Assembly (NCBI RefSeq): GCF_002095435.2
Contig: NZ_MJEJ02000041.1
Location: 109,280-173,279 of the forward strand
DNA: 64,000 nucleotides
Source of the DNA: Williamsia sp. 1138
GTDB lineage: Bacteria; Actinomycetota; Actinomycetes; Mycobacteriales; Mycobacteriaceae
Direction of reading: 5' to 3'
The position numbers were made by a program, and so were the translations under genes. Positions 26,346-34,922 of this stretch are shown here, piece after piece; position 1 is the first letter of the stretch; every line of letters starts with the position of its first letter. A model generated the notes under the pieces. It saw only the letters and a list, made by a program, of their open reading frames with translations, had not been told where the DNA came from and searched no databases.

Positions 26346-27502
26346 CCGATGTTTTGCCTGCGCCGATATCGGCACAGGCGCTGGGACTGTCGCAGGACTT
26401 GCTGGCGCGAGTGGAGACATCGCTGCTCGATACGCGGGCCGAGTCCACCCGCCGCAATTACACCCGCGCCTGGGCCGCGTTCGAAACCTACTGCCGCCGC
26501 GGTGGCCATCAGGCGCTTCCGGCGAACCCGCATGTGGTGGCAGACTACTTTCTGTCGCTGGAGAACACGGTCAAAGGTGATGGGAGCGCGGCGTATTCGA
26601 TGTCGGCGATCGAGGGCGCGGCGGCGGCGATCAAGTTTGTCCACAAAGCCCACAGCCCCCACCAGCAGGAGGCGGACGCGGTGGGGGAGTCGGCGCCGTT
26701 GTGGCTCAGCCCGGTGGTGTCGGGGACGCTGTCGGCAATCCGCCGCCGCGGCGCCGACTCGGGCCGGCGGCCCCGCCGCCCGGAAGATCCCTTCGACCTG
26801 GTCGATTTGCGAGAGGCGGTGTCCGTCGCCCGGACGGGCGCGTTGACGTGGCGGACCAAGCTGCGGGAGCGCCGCGACACCGCCGCCCTGGTGTTGGGGT
26901 GGGCGGGGGCGATGCGCCGCTCGGAGATCGTGGCGTTGGCGGTGGGGGATGTGCGCCGCACTCGCGACGGCTGGATCATCAGTGTCCGCAAGTCCAAGAC
27001 CGACCAGGACGGCGCCGGGTTCAAAAAAGCCTTGCCAACGGGGGAGCACCTGGAGACCTGTGGGCCGTGTGCGTATCTGCGGTGGCTGGACTGCCACCTG
27101 GCTTACGACCGCCTCGGAAGGGCCGGGCTGATCCGGCTGCTGGCCGCCGACCGACCGCACGAGAAGCATATCTGCGGCGGCACCCTCCCCGAGACCAATC
27201 CCGCGGTGGATCTGTTCCGCAGCATCACCGCCGCCAGCGACCTCACCGAGACTGCCCCGGGCGGGCAACTGATCCACACCATCGTCCGCCGGCGGCTGGC
27301 GGCGGCACGCCCCGACCTGGACATCACCCGCTACGGCGCCCACAGCCTGCGGGCAGGGTTTGTCACCGAGGCGTTCCGTACCGGACATGAGCCGACGACC
27401 ATCATGAAGCAGACCGGCCACAAATCGGTGGAATCACTGTTGAACTACGCGCGCGAGAACAACATTCACCACCAGAACGCCGCCACCACCATCGGCATGT
27501 GA
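26342..27502 (+). CDS. Tyrosine recombinase/integrase
   Basis: This 386-residue recombinase has an N-terminal SAM-like core-binding domain (residues about 20-105, STRRNYTRAWAAFETYC). The catalytic domain carries all active residues: Arg192 in AMRRSE, a Lys in VRKSKTDQ (217/219), H334-x-x-R337 (HSLR), His360 (TGHKS) and nucleophile Tyr369 (LLNYAREN). A CxxC pair (ETCGPCAYL, 240-243) sits in the middle. It is the likely enzyme acting on the 24-bp repeats at both island edges. Confidence 0.92.
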   Translation: MTDVLPAPISAQALGLSQDLLARVETSLLDTRAESTRRNYTRAWAAFETYCRRGGHQALPANPHVVADYFLSLENTVKGDGSAAYSMSAIEGAAAAIKFVHKAHSPHQQEADAVGESAPLWLSPVVSGTLSAIRRRGADSGRRPRRPEDPFDLVDLREAVSVARTGALTWRTKLRERRDTAALVLGWAGAMRRSEIVALAVGDVRRTRDGWIISVRKSKTDQDGAGFKKALPTGEHLETCGPCAYLRWLDCHLAYDRLGRAGLIRLLAADRPHEKHICGGTLPETNPAVDLFRSITAASDLTETAPGGQLIHTIVRRRLAAARPDLDITRYGAHSLRAGFVTEAFRTGHEPTTIMKQTGHKSVESLLNYARENNIHHQNAATTIGM

Positions 27503-27511
27503 GCTGCGACC

Positions 27512-28555
27512 GTGACCATCCCTTCTGCGTCGGCAGCACTGTCCGACGCCGCGATGATTTACCGGATGCCGGCCTCGCACCGCGGGCACTGGCTGTTGTT
27601 TACTGACTGGGCCGCCGCGTTCAACCTGGCGTCGTTGCCGGCGTCTGCGGTCACGGTCGCCCGGTTCCTCGACTGCGAACCGGGAGTCTCCCGCGCAACG
27701 TTGCGCCGGCGGGTGTCAGCGATCAACGCCGCGCACCGGATCGCCGGACACACTCCACCCGGGACTGTCACCGCCGTGCGCGCGTTGTTGTCGGCGCGCG
27801 ATCGCTACGCCGGCACCGCCCGCCAGGTGATCGAGCGGTTGCCGGTCAGTGGCTGGCCTGCAGGGCTTTTCGGGCGCCGCGACGCACTGGTCCTCACTTT
27901 GGTGTGCCGCCTCGGGATACCGATCGCGCAGGTAGGGGAATTGCGGTGCGGGGACATCACCGTCGACGTCGCCCGTGGTGTGCTGCGGATTGGCGGTGGA
28001 CACGACATCACCGCGCCGTTGGAGGCAGACGATCCGTACGGCGTGCATGCAGTGTGGGCCCGGTGGGCAGGCGTCCGCGACCTCACGGTGCGGCGCCCGT
28101 CGCCGATGGCGTGGGCACCGGTCCTGCACACCGCGCCGCCCCGCGCCCAGGCGCCGCAGGTCTCGTGGCACGAGCACTATGACCCCGACGCTGCGTTGTT
28201 GCCGACGTTCGACCGCTGGGGTAATCCGACCGCTCCGATCGGCGACACCACCACCGGGCTTTCCAAGCGTGCGGTCGATGCAATTCTGCATACCCACCTG
28301 CGGGCACCGGGCCGGCCGAACACAGGACGGACCGCGTGGACGGCGGGGGTCCTCGAGCGCCGCGCCCGCCCCATCGAGCCTGCACCGACTCCCGTTGTTG
28401 TGCCTGTCTTGGACGACACGCACGACGACGGGGTCGATGCGCGCCGCCGCGCCGCCGCCGAATTGGAGGACCTCGACGCCGTGTTCGACGCACTCGATCA
28501 CCAGATGACCGCGCTGCTGGCCCGCACCGAGCAACTACTCGACGACACCGACTGA
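27512..28555 (+). CDS. Recombinase-like partner lacking catalytic residues
   Basis: This 347-residue protein starts 10 bases after the recombinase. It keeps the fold signature of a tyrosine recombinase (RRRVSAINAAHRIAGHTPP in the core-binding part, FGRRDALVLTLVCRLGIPIAQVGEL at 120-144). The catalytic Arg position reads Ile-Pro (GIP 135-137 instead of GLR), and there is no HxxR box or terminal Tyr. An acidic helical C-terminus (ELEDLDAVFDALDHQMTALLARTEQLL) could mediate assembly. It is probably a structural co-factor in synapsis or regulation. Confidence 0.75.
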   Translation: MTIPSASAALSDAAMIYRMPASHRGHWLLFTDWAAAFNLASLPASAVTVARFLDCEPGVSRATLRRRVSAINAAHRIAGHTPPGTVTAVRALLSARDRYAGTARQVIERLPVSGWPAGLFGRRDALVLTLVCRLGIPIAQVGELRCGDITVDVARGVLRIGGGHDITAPLEADDPYGVHAVWARWAGVRDLTVRRPSPMAWAPVLHTAPPRAQAPQVSWHEHYDPDAALLPTFDRWGNPTAPIGDTTTGLSKRAVDAILHTHLRAPGRPNTGRTAWTAGVLERRARPIEPAPTPVVVPVLDDTHDDGVDARRRAAAELEDLDAVFDALDHQMTALLARTEQLLDDTD

Positions 28556-28658
28556 AAACCGCTGCCGTACAGCCACTGCCGAGACTGGCGGCTTGCCCGG
28601 CTAGTCGTATCCTCCCCGCCCGAAATGCTGTCACAGGCGGATGTGGGCCAGTGCAAGC

Positions 28659-28688
28659 TGACGTGCGCCCGCTAGTGGGCGCACGTCA
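28659..28688 (+). terminator. Perfect 12-bp inverted repeat after the recombinase pair
   Basis: TGACGTGCGCCC (28659-28670) pairs perfectly with 28677-28688 around GCTAGT. It lies about 100 bases after the recombinase-like gene and 190 bases before Lsr2. A terminator is likely; an operator or recombination accessory site is possible. The rest of 28556-28880 shows nothing else. Confidence 0.6.
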
Positions 28689-28880
28689 CCGGAGTGGACG
28701 TGGCGACAGCTGCCGACCATCGGGAGAACGCCTCGGTGAGACTTGGCATCGGCGGTGCTGTGCGCGAGGATCCCCAGTTCGCTCTGCATCGCTGGTCGGC
28801 GGTACGTTCGGGCGAACGATCAACGACTCAATACATCCCGCGCTTCCACGCGCCACCACGACACGAAGGGGCCAACCACT

Positions 28881-29258
28881 GTGGCACGCAGGACTATCGA
28901 GTACATCACCGACGACTTCGACGGATCTGAACTCGATCCTTCGGAGGTGATCGTGGAAACGTTCACCGTCAACGGGGTGGACTACTCACTCGATCTCGGT
29001 GGCAAGTCGGCAGAAAAGTTCGACAAGGACATGCAGAAGTGGATCGACAAGGCCACCAAGATCGGAGGCCGGCAAAAGCGGTCCACGACCAAGCAGGCAC
29101 CGGCACCCGCTCGCGCAGCCACCCCCGCAGCCGTCAGGGGCGGCGACAAAGCGCAACTATCAGCGGTCCGCGAGTGGGCACGCGCGAACGGTTACGAGGT
29201 CTCCGACCGCGGCCACATCCCGCGCGCCATCGTCGAAGAATTCGACGCAGCGCACTGA
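28881..29258 (+). CDS. lsr2: Lsr2-family nucleoid-associated protein
   Basis: GTG at 28881, with GAAGGGG upstream, gives 125 residues. The N-terminal dimer domain (RRTIEYITDDFDG, ETFTVNGVDYSLDL, KFDKDMQKWIDKATKIGG) and the C-terminal DNA-binding segment (VREWARANGYEVSDRGHIPRAIVEEF) are typical. The minor-groove RGR loop reads RGH. Lsr2 binds AT-rich and foreign DNA; a dedicated copy beside the recombinases may silence or organise the island. The housekeeping lsr2 is expected elsewhere in the genome. Confidence 0.9.
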   Translation: MARRTIEYITDDFDGSELDPSEVIVETFTVNGVDYSLDLGGKSAEKFDKDMQKWIDKATKIGGRQKRSTTKQAPAPARAATPAAVRGGDKAQLSAVREWARANGYEVSDRGHIPRAIVEEFDAAH

Positions 29259-29450
29259 CGTGCCCTCGCCAAGGAGGTGTTTCTGTTGAACTACACAAAA
29301 TCGTGACAACTATTTCCCCTCGATATAGAGAGCGCGCTACTTCGATTCGTGGAAGGGCTTCGCGAGGCTGCGCGCCACATTTGCAGTGCCGGTCGGTAAG
29401 CTCCTTGCGAGTCCGGTCACGTTCCGGCGTGAATCGGGGAGCTTGTGGAC

Positions 29451-30205
29451 ATGACAACGAACACCGCAGGCACGTACGAGATCAAGACGGTTCGCGCGGT
29501 TCGCGGCATGGAGTCCCGACCATCGAGAAGTGGGAAGACACAGGCTGGGAGGTTGTTGCTCGGACGCCCGGGGAGATCCAGACGAAGATCACGTTCCGAC
29601 GCCCTGCGCCCCGGTCTCGCCGGCTCCTCTGGATCGTCGGTGGCGGCGTGTTCACGCTTGCGCTCGCGACCATCATCGTAGTCGGAGTGATCGGCGAAAA
29701 TGAGACCGCGTCAGCAGAATCGGCCGGCCATGCGTCAAGTGAGGCAGCTGCATCGAGCGAGCAACCGGTCCCTCAAGCGATAGGCACGGCGCCGACATCA
29801 TCGCCGGAGCCGAATGACTTTGTTCTCACGCCTGAAAACAGTTCGGAGCTCGCGACTGTGCTCGCATCGACTGACTATTGTTCATTTGAAATCGCAGCGT
29901 TCGCTGCGGCTCATCGTGGTCAGACGATCTCGTTCCCGGGCAGCATCGGCGCGATGGCACCCCACGAGGGCGCAAGCACAAGATACGACATTCTCATCAA
30001 CGCGGGCGACTTCAGCGAAGCATCCGCGCCCGGGCCTGCTTTCCAGTTCCGCGATGTGAACACCACGAACGACCTTCACTGGGTCGGCTCGGTATCAGAC
30101 ACGATCAGCGTCAGGGCGGACCTAAGCGTCACGGCGAAGGTCGACCGCTACGAGGAGAAGTCGTGCCTGTTCCTTCTTGAGCCGGTTGCCACTGCCGCCC
30201 GTTAG
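29451..30205 (+). CDS. DUF4839-like membrane protein, frameshifted near the N-terminus
   Basis: The ATG at 29451 begins MTTNTAGTYEIKTVRAVRGMESR, but the continuation TIEKWEDTGWEVVARTPGEIQTKITFRRP lies one frame back. One base was apparently lost near 29519 (CGAACC to CGACC). After repair the protein has a cytoplasmic SHOCT/DUF-like start and one membrane segment (LLWIVGGGVFTLALATIIVVGVIG). A Ser/Ala-rich linker and an extracytoplasmic domain with YCSFEIAAFAAAHRGQTISFPGSI and a late Cys follow. The function is unknown. Confidence 0.6.
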
Positions 30206-30461
30206 CTTTAGTGCACTCATGCCGATCTGACTTGGACGTGCCGGAGTCCGGGAACCCCAGGCAGATGTGGTCAATGTTCTACGGAGCGAGCGCACGGTCT
30301 CGTGACTGAACACGCCACGGAAAGCGGCCACGGCGCTGCAGAGATGAACCCTTGAAGCTGTTGTAGTACAAACGAACTACGTGGCGGATGAATTTTTCTG
30401 ACCCGGTATTCTTCGGGTGCGTCGCAGAAGCGGCTACCCCTGATTCTGGCAAGGATTTTAA

Positions 30462-31256
30462 ATGAGGACACGTGCACATCGCACTCTGCGGGCATCGGCC
30501 ATTGTTACCGCCACCGTGGCAGTTATATTCGGATTGTCATCAGCTCCCGCCTCGGCTGAGACGTACGCGATCGATCTTCAAAACGTCCCCACGACAGTAG
30601 AAGTAGGAGCACGGGTAGCGCTCACCGCCCAGATCACACCGGAGTCCAACTACGGGTACATCAGCATCTACGGCACAGATGTCAACGGGCGTGTCGTGCC
30701 GCGACCTGCGGGCGAGGCCTTGCAGAAGGCGCCAGTCAATGGAGCCGCTACATTCACCCTTACTCCCGAGGTGCTTGGCCCTACGAAGCTCTCTGCTTTC
30801 GGCGACGATCCGAGCGGACGAACTCTCGCCGACTACGACACAACAACCGTCGTACTCACTCCAAGTGAAGTTGAAATCGCCGCGGTTCCACCGGCGCAGC
30901 GAGGCAGCACGGTAGCTGTCCATCTGCGTGCGTTTGTCCCGCGAGCGGCCCGCGTTCAGGTCGAGTGTGCTCCGGTAGACGGCACCGCCAGTTCAACCTT
31001 CAGTGGTCAGAACATTGTTGACGGTGAATGGACGTTCGACTGCCCGGTGACTGACCGGGCAGCAACGGAATACTACGTTAAAGCGTGGACCATTGGGAAC
31101 AAGTGGGAAGACTCGATCACTAAAGAGATTCGCTTTCCGGTAGTCGGCCAGGTCTTGCCTGAACAGCCCGGCGGCGATGGCGGAGCCGGCAGCCTGTCTG
31201 GTGTCGGCATCGCCGATCTGGCAGGGAACCTGGTCGAGGTTGCCGGGCAGCGGTAG
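30462..31256 (+). CDS. Secreted protein of unknown function
   Basis: The 264-residue product has a Sec signal peptide (basic MRTRAHRTLRASA, hydrophobic core, cleavage after PASA at residue 31). The mature part is rich in beta-strand patterns reminiscent of Ig-like domains and has two Cys (VQVECAP, WTFDCPV) that could form a disulfide. A Gly-rich tail follows. No family was recognised. The upstream 30206-30461 holds its promoter region and no gene. Confidence 0.7.
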   Translation: MRTRAHRTLRASAIVTATVAVIFGLSSAPASAETYAIDLQNVPTTVEVGARVALTAQITPESNYGYISIYGTDVNGRVVPRPAGEALQKAPVNGAATFTLTPEVLGPTKLSAFGDDPSGRTLADYDTTTVVLTPSEVEIAAVPPAQRGSTVAVHLRAFVPRAARVQVECAPVDGTASSTFSGQNIVDGEWTFDCPVTDRAATEYYVKAWTIGNKWEDSITKEIRFPVVGQVLPEQPGGDGGAGSLSGVGIADLAGNLVEVAGQR

Positions 31257-31257
31257 A

Positions 31258-31902
31258 CATGCGGTGGAGGGTTGGCATGAGCTCGTCCGTTCCCGCCGAA
31301 CCAGTGCCCGCAACCACTCGGCGTTCGTTGATGTCGAGGAAGTCGAACACGTAAGGGTCGCGGACCAGTTGATGGGCCAGGTCGGAGTCCGCCGGCGGTA
31401 GGTGGTCGCCGAAGTTGGTGGGCGCTGCACCGACCCGCTGGTCGAGGTGGTTGCGGATCTGGTGCGTCAATACTGCCCCGTGACCAGCCGTGCTGGACCG
31501 CTGCGGTGGCGTACCAGTCGCGGGTAGCGTGGTCGTCGAGCTTGTCGATCAGGACGGTGAGGTGGCCCCACGGCAATTGTCCAACAGGCTGTTGGACAAT
31601 TGCCTCCCGCGGCCACGTGCTGGCGATGGTGCGCATGTAGTGCAGGTTGCTGCGGGAGAATCCCCGCATGTCGGGGAACTCGGCCCGCAGATCGGCCGCT
31701 AGCCGATCGATGACCCGGCTACCCAGCCGCGGGCGTCCTGGCGGTCGAGCATCGTCCAGCCGATATCCCAGTACAACACCAACAGCTGAGTGTTGACGGT
31801 GCGGGTGGCCTGCACCCGAGCGCTACGAACCTGGGTCTTGAGCTGCTCGAGTACCTCGCTGTAGTCGTCGGGTACCTGCGCCAGTTCGCTCACACCGGCC
31901 AT
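31258..31902 (-). pseudogene. Truncated, frameshifted YhcG/DUF1016-type nuclease gene
   Basis: The N-terminal part VPDDYSEVLEQLKTQVRSARVQATRTVNTQLLVLYWDIG matches the DUF1016 N-terminal domain. After a shift near 31690 it continues GFSRSNLHYMRTIASTWP, LPWGHLTVLIDKLDDHATRDWYA, then in a third frame RNHLDQRVGAAPTNFGDHLP and DPYVFDFLDI. The PDDEXK nuclease domain that should follow is missing, cut at the convergent secreted-protein gene. It is a dead copy of a nuclease often found in defence regions. Confidence 0.7.
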
Positions 31903-31979
31903 CTTCCCCCACCACCGTTCATGTAGCCGAGATCACCCAACCTGCGGGTCGTGACCGCGGTTACGCAGGTGGCGGGACC

Positions 31980-32897
31980 CTACCGGCGTGGGGCCGCGGC
32001 ACCGCCGTGACTGGCAGTCGCAGTGGGCATGCCTTGATCGTCGCCGGAGCTGGTGCGGGTGACTACCCAGCCAAAGATGGCAGCCAACGGGTACATCACG
32101 ATGGAGTAGACGGCAATGGGGATGGCGACGTCGATGCTGTCGAGAACACTGAGTGCGATGGTCAGGGCGACGGTGGTGTTGTGCACGCCCACTTCCATCG
32201 ACGTAGCAATGGCCTGGCGGTCATCAAGCCGCAGCAGGCGCGCGCCGAGGTACCCGATGGTCAAGCTCAGGGCGCAGAACAGTGTCACCGCGCCCCCGGC
32301 CTGGCGAACACAGTCGAGCGCGTTCTCGCGTTCGCTGATCAGCGCGCCCACAGTGACCACGAACAGGACAGCGATCGAAAAGATCCGCACAGGTTTGTCT
32401 GCCCTGGCAGCGAACGCGGGCGCGACGTGGCGAATGGCCATCCCAATCAGCACCGGTATGAGGACGATCGCGATGACCTGTACGATCTTCGCGAACTGCA
32501 GTCCGAGTGTGCCGCCGCTGTCGAAGTGGTCGATCGCCAGGTTGGTCACCACGGGGATGGTGACGACGGCCAGAACCGAATTGACTGCCGTCAGTGTCAC
32601 GTTGAGGGCGACATCGCCACCGAAGAGGTGGCTCAGCAGGTTCGCGGTGGTCCCGCCGGGGGAGGCAGCGAGCAGCATGATCCCTACCGCGATCAAGGGT
32701 GGGAGTTCGAAGGCGACCGCGAGTCCGAACGCGATGGCGGGCAGGATGAGGATCTGCAGGACCAAGGCAATCACGACCGCACGAGGCGATCGAAGGACGC
32801 GGACAAAGTCGCCCGGGGTCAGGGACAGGCCCAGACCACACATGATGATGGCCAAGGCGATCGGCAGTCCGATCGAAATCAGCGCGGAATCCTTCAT
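31980..32897 (-). CDS. Bile acid:sodium symporter (BASS) family transporter
   Basis: This 305-residue protein has about nine membrane segments and family landmarks: GLGLSLTPGDFVRVLRSPRAV near the start, ILPAIAFGLA, LLAASPGGTTANLLSHLFGGDVALNVTLTAVNS and GVHNTTVALTIAL. The conserved Pro-Gly-Gly and E-x-G/N sites of the Na+-coupled core are visible (SPGG, SMEVGVHN). It probably moves an organic anion. It is a lone gene in the island. Confidence 0.9.
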   Translation of the reverse strand: MKDSALISIGLPIALAIIMCGLGLSLTPGDFVRVLRSPRAVVIALVLQILILPAIAFGLAVAFELPPLIAVGIMLLAASPGGTTANLLSHLFGGDVALNVTLTAVNSVLAVVTIPVVTNLAIDHFDSGGTLGLQFAKIVQVIAIVLIPVLIGMAIRHVAPAFAARADKPVRIFSIAVLFVVTVGALISERENALDCVRQAGGAVTLFCALSLTIGYLGARLLRLDDRQAIATSMEVGVHNTTVALTIALSVLDSIDVAIPIAVYSIVMYPLAAIFGWVVTRTSSGDDQGMPTATASHGGAAAPRR

Positions 32898-33063
32898 GCG
32901 ACGAAGTCTGCACTACACGTCCGTAGAGTGCGGACACCCCAGCCCGCCGACGGACGCGTACGAGGCTGTCGACCGCTATCGGCGGGTGAGTAGCTCGTTC
33001 CGGTGCTGTTGGCTCAGGTTGTCTGCGCGGGGGCCTACGGGGACTGGCCGAGCGTGGGCACAG

Positions 33064-33225
33064 CTACGTGCGTGTGCTGGGGCCGCCCTCAGCTATTTTC
33101 TTGACCTGATGGGACGTGGGGGTCTTGGTCTTCTTATTGGCTGCAATCACGACCCGGGCGGCAGCTTGGCGTACGCGTGCTGTTCGCGCTGGTTTGCGTG
33201 AGGGCGCGGCTTGTGCGCTGGTCAT
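33064..33225 (-). CDS. 53-residue basic protein
   Basis: The ATG at 33225 overlaps the stop of the upstream membrane protein (ATGA) and opens a frame of 53 codons starting MTSAQAAPSRKPARTARVR and ending GGPSTRT. It is strongly basic (Arg/Lys about a quarter) with no hydrophobic core, so nucleic acid or membrane surface binding is possible. The precise stop-start overlap is the main support. No family is recognised. Confidence 0.5.
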   Translation of the reverse strand: MTSAQAAPSRKPARTARVRQAAARVVIAANKKTKTPTSHQVKKIAEGGPSTRT

Positions 33226-33533
33226 GGCCGGTCCCTTTCCTGGTCGGTTGGATCGTTGTCTTCATTATCGGCTTCGAGTGCCTGTTGCGCTAGTGCGGTG
33301 ACCATGTCGCGTTCGGTGGCTGTGATCAGGTTGGACTGAACCAGCACGGCCAGCACCGCAAATCCTGTGGCTGCTTCTTCTTCGGTTTCGCTGAACGTTC
33401 GCTCGACTGCCCATGTCGCTCGCCGCCACCACTCACTGCGGCGGTCGGCCCGGTCGCGTTGGTACAACGTGATGAGGACACCGACGATTCCTACGGTCCC
33501 GACCACGAGTGTCACCCACGCTTGCGCGGTCAC
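33222..33533 (-). CDS. Small single-pass membrane protein
   Basis: This 103-residue protein starts with a membrane helix (AWVTLVVGTVGIVGVLITLYQ), followed by a basic/Trp segment (RDRADRRSEWWRRATWAVERTF) and an acidic helical tail. Similar small proteins are frequent on actinobacterial plasmids and islands, but no function is known. It is coupled to the 53-residue basic protein downstream. Confidence 0.65.
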   Translation of the reverse strand: MTAQAWVTLVVGTVGIVGVLITLYQRDRADRRSEWWRRATWAVERTFSETEEEAATGFAVLAVLVQSNLITATERDMVTALAQQALEADNEDNDPTDQERDRP

Positions 33534-33843
33534 GGCAGCCCTGCGTGCTGGATATGCCCGACGCGCACCTTGAGGTGCGCGCGGCGCTGCAACTGCTGGA
33601 CGGGCGATGAACGCGATGTCATCGCCGCAGACTATCGCCCCCGGGGCCCCGGCACGCGATGGCTTCTACTTCTATGACCACAATATGGATCGCACGGACG
33701 GACCTTGGGCAACATTCGGCTCGCCTGGCACAATAGCCTTCTTCGTGGTCCTCTGCGCGTCTCGGCGCAGGTCAGGCGGCTCGCTATCTGCGCTATAACC
33801 ATTTAGCGCGGACAGCCAGCGTCCTACCAGCATGAGGGCGCGA
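33534..33843. other. Intergenic region, no gene supported
   Basis: Short open frames here have no ribosome sites and no protein-like pattern. It separates two operons that both run leftwards. Confidence 0.4.
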
Positions 33844-34446
33844 TCAGTAGGCAACGGCCGACGCTCGCGTGGCTTTCGTCCTCGACCACCACGCGGCGAC
33901 GAGGTTCAGCGACTCGCACAGTTCCACGTTGCTTCTGACGAGTAGGTAGGTCGCGGAATCCACCTCAGTGCCGTTGATCTCGGTTTCGTAGGTGACCTCG
34001 CGTGCGAGGTGCTTGATCCACGAGTGGCTGGCCCGTGTTCGGGTGGATTTGCGGGCATCTCCGACGACAAGAATGCGACAGGAATCCGGCATCGAAGTGG
34101 CGTCGGCCGCGGCTGCGAGCAAACGCGCCGTCTCGACGCGTCGGTGGCACCGACGTCGCCACCGACCCAGCAGCGACCGGTGCTCGTCATCAATCTCTTG
34201 GGTGACGGTGACGACATAGGACGGCTCGGCGTCGCGGTAAGCGTTGGGAACGTCGTCGAGGTGACGCGCCCGATGGTGTCCGCTGTGTTGAGTTCGCAGT
34301 CCAGGCCGGTCGGGGTCGATGACCTCGACAACCGCACCCGAATCGACCAGCGCGTTACATACCCGTCGTCTGAGGTCGCCGGCGTAGCCGATGACCACTA
34401 CCGGTACTCCGCCTGATGTTGAGGAACTGTCGACTGGCCCGGTCAC
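33844..34446 (-). CDS. Protein of unknown function with a Rossmann-like start
   Basis: GTG at 34446 overlaps the stop of the GreA-like gene (GTGA) and gives 200 residues. The N-terminal VPVVVIGYAGDLRRRVCNALVDSGAVVEVIDPD has a beta-alpha-beta pattern like a dinucleotide fold but lacks a full GxGxxG. The central part is Arg-rich, and a late strand (CRILVVGDARKSTRTRASH) follows. It is third in a coupled three-gene operon. No role can be assigned. Confidence 0.6.
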   Translation of the reverse strand: MTGPVDSSSTSGGVPVVVIGYAGDLRRRVCNALVDSGAVVEVIDPDRPGLRTQHSGHHRARHLDDVPNAYRDAEPSYVVTVTQEIDDEHRSLLGRWRRRCHRRVETARLLAAAADATSMPDSCRILVVGDARKSTRTRASHSWIKHLAREVTYETEINGTEVDSATYLLVRSNVELCESLNLVAAWWSRTKATRASAVAY

Positions 34447-34922
34447 CAATGGTGGTGAACGCAGTCCACTACCGTTGCCGTGCATACCCGTCCCGTCGGC
34501 AGTACGTAGGTGCGTTCGTCTCCCACTGCCGAACCCAGTATCGCTTGGCCGAGTGGCGAATTGGGAGAGCAGATTTCGACATCGACCAGCTCGTGCTGTT
34601 CATGTGCACCGAGCAGAAATCGGGCGCGATCGAAGTGATCGTGATCGAACTCGACGGTGACTACTGAACCGATCCGAACGGTGTCGTCTCCGAGGTCCGG
34701 TTCATCTATGACCTCGAGCACAGCGTGGATGCGAGCTATCTGGCCGTCGAGGGCTTCGAGGTCTGTCACGCTTCGGTGGTAAGCGTCGTTGTTGTCTAAG
34801 TCACCCATGCGGCGATGGCCGATCATCTCGGCACTGACTTCCGTCCGCAATCGACGCAGTTCAGACAACTGTTGCTCGCGGCGACCCTCGGGGCGTTCTT
34901 TGGATAACGGAACGGTGGTCAT
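34443..34922 (-). CDS. GreA/GreB-family transcription elongation factor-like protein
   Basis: This 159-residue protein has an N-terminal coiled coil with the acidic tip region GDLDNNDAYHRSVTDLEALDGQIARI, close to the GreA pattern DLxENxEYxxAK. The C-terminal FKBP-like domain includes VDVEICSPNSPLGQAILGSAVGDERTYVLPTG. GreA factors enter the RNA polymerase secondary channel and stimulate cleavage of backtracked RNA. The acidic residues are partly changed (D-N-N-D), so activity may differ. It is coupled to genes on both sides. Confidence 0.75.
   Translation of the reverse strand: MTTVPLSKERPEGRREQQLSELRRLRTEVSAEMIGHRRMGDLDNNDAYHRSVTDLEALDGQIARIHAVLEVIDEPDLGDDTVRIGSVVTVEFDHDHFDRARFLLGAHEQHELVDVEICSPNSPLGQAILGSAVGDERTYVLPTGRVCTATVVDCVHHHW

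Noticed and set aside
25560..26420. 286-codon reverse frame overlapping the cassette's first gene
   Set aside because: Only its last 74 codons look like a protein; the remainder is antisense to the recombinase cassette.
26114..27421. 435-codon reverse frame opposite the tyrosine recombinase
   Set aside because: Shadow of the recombinase gene; low-complexity Arg/Pro/Gly composition and no ribosome site.
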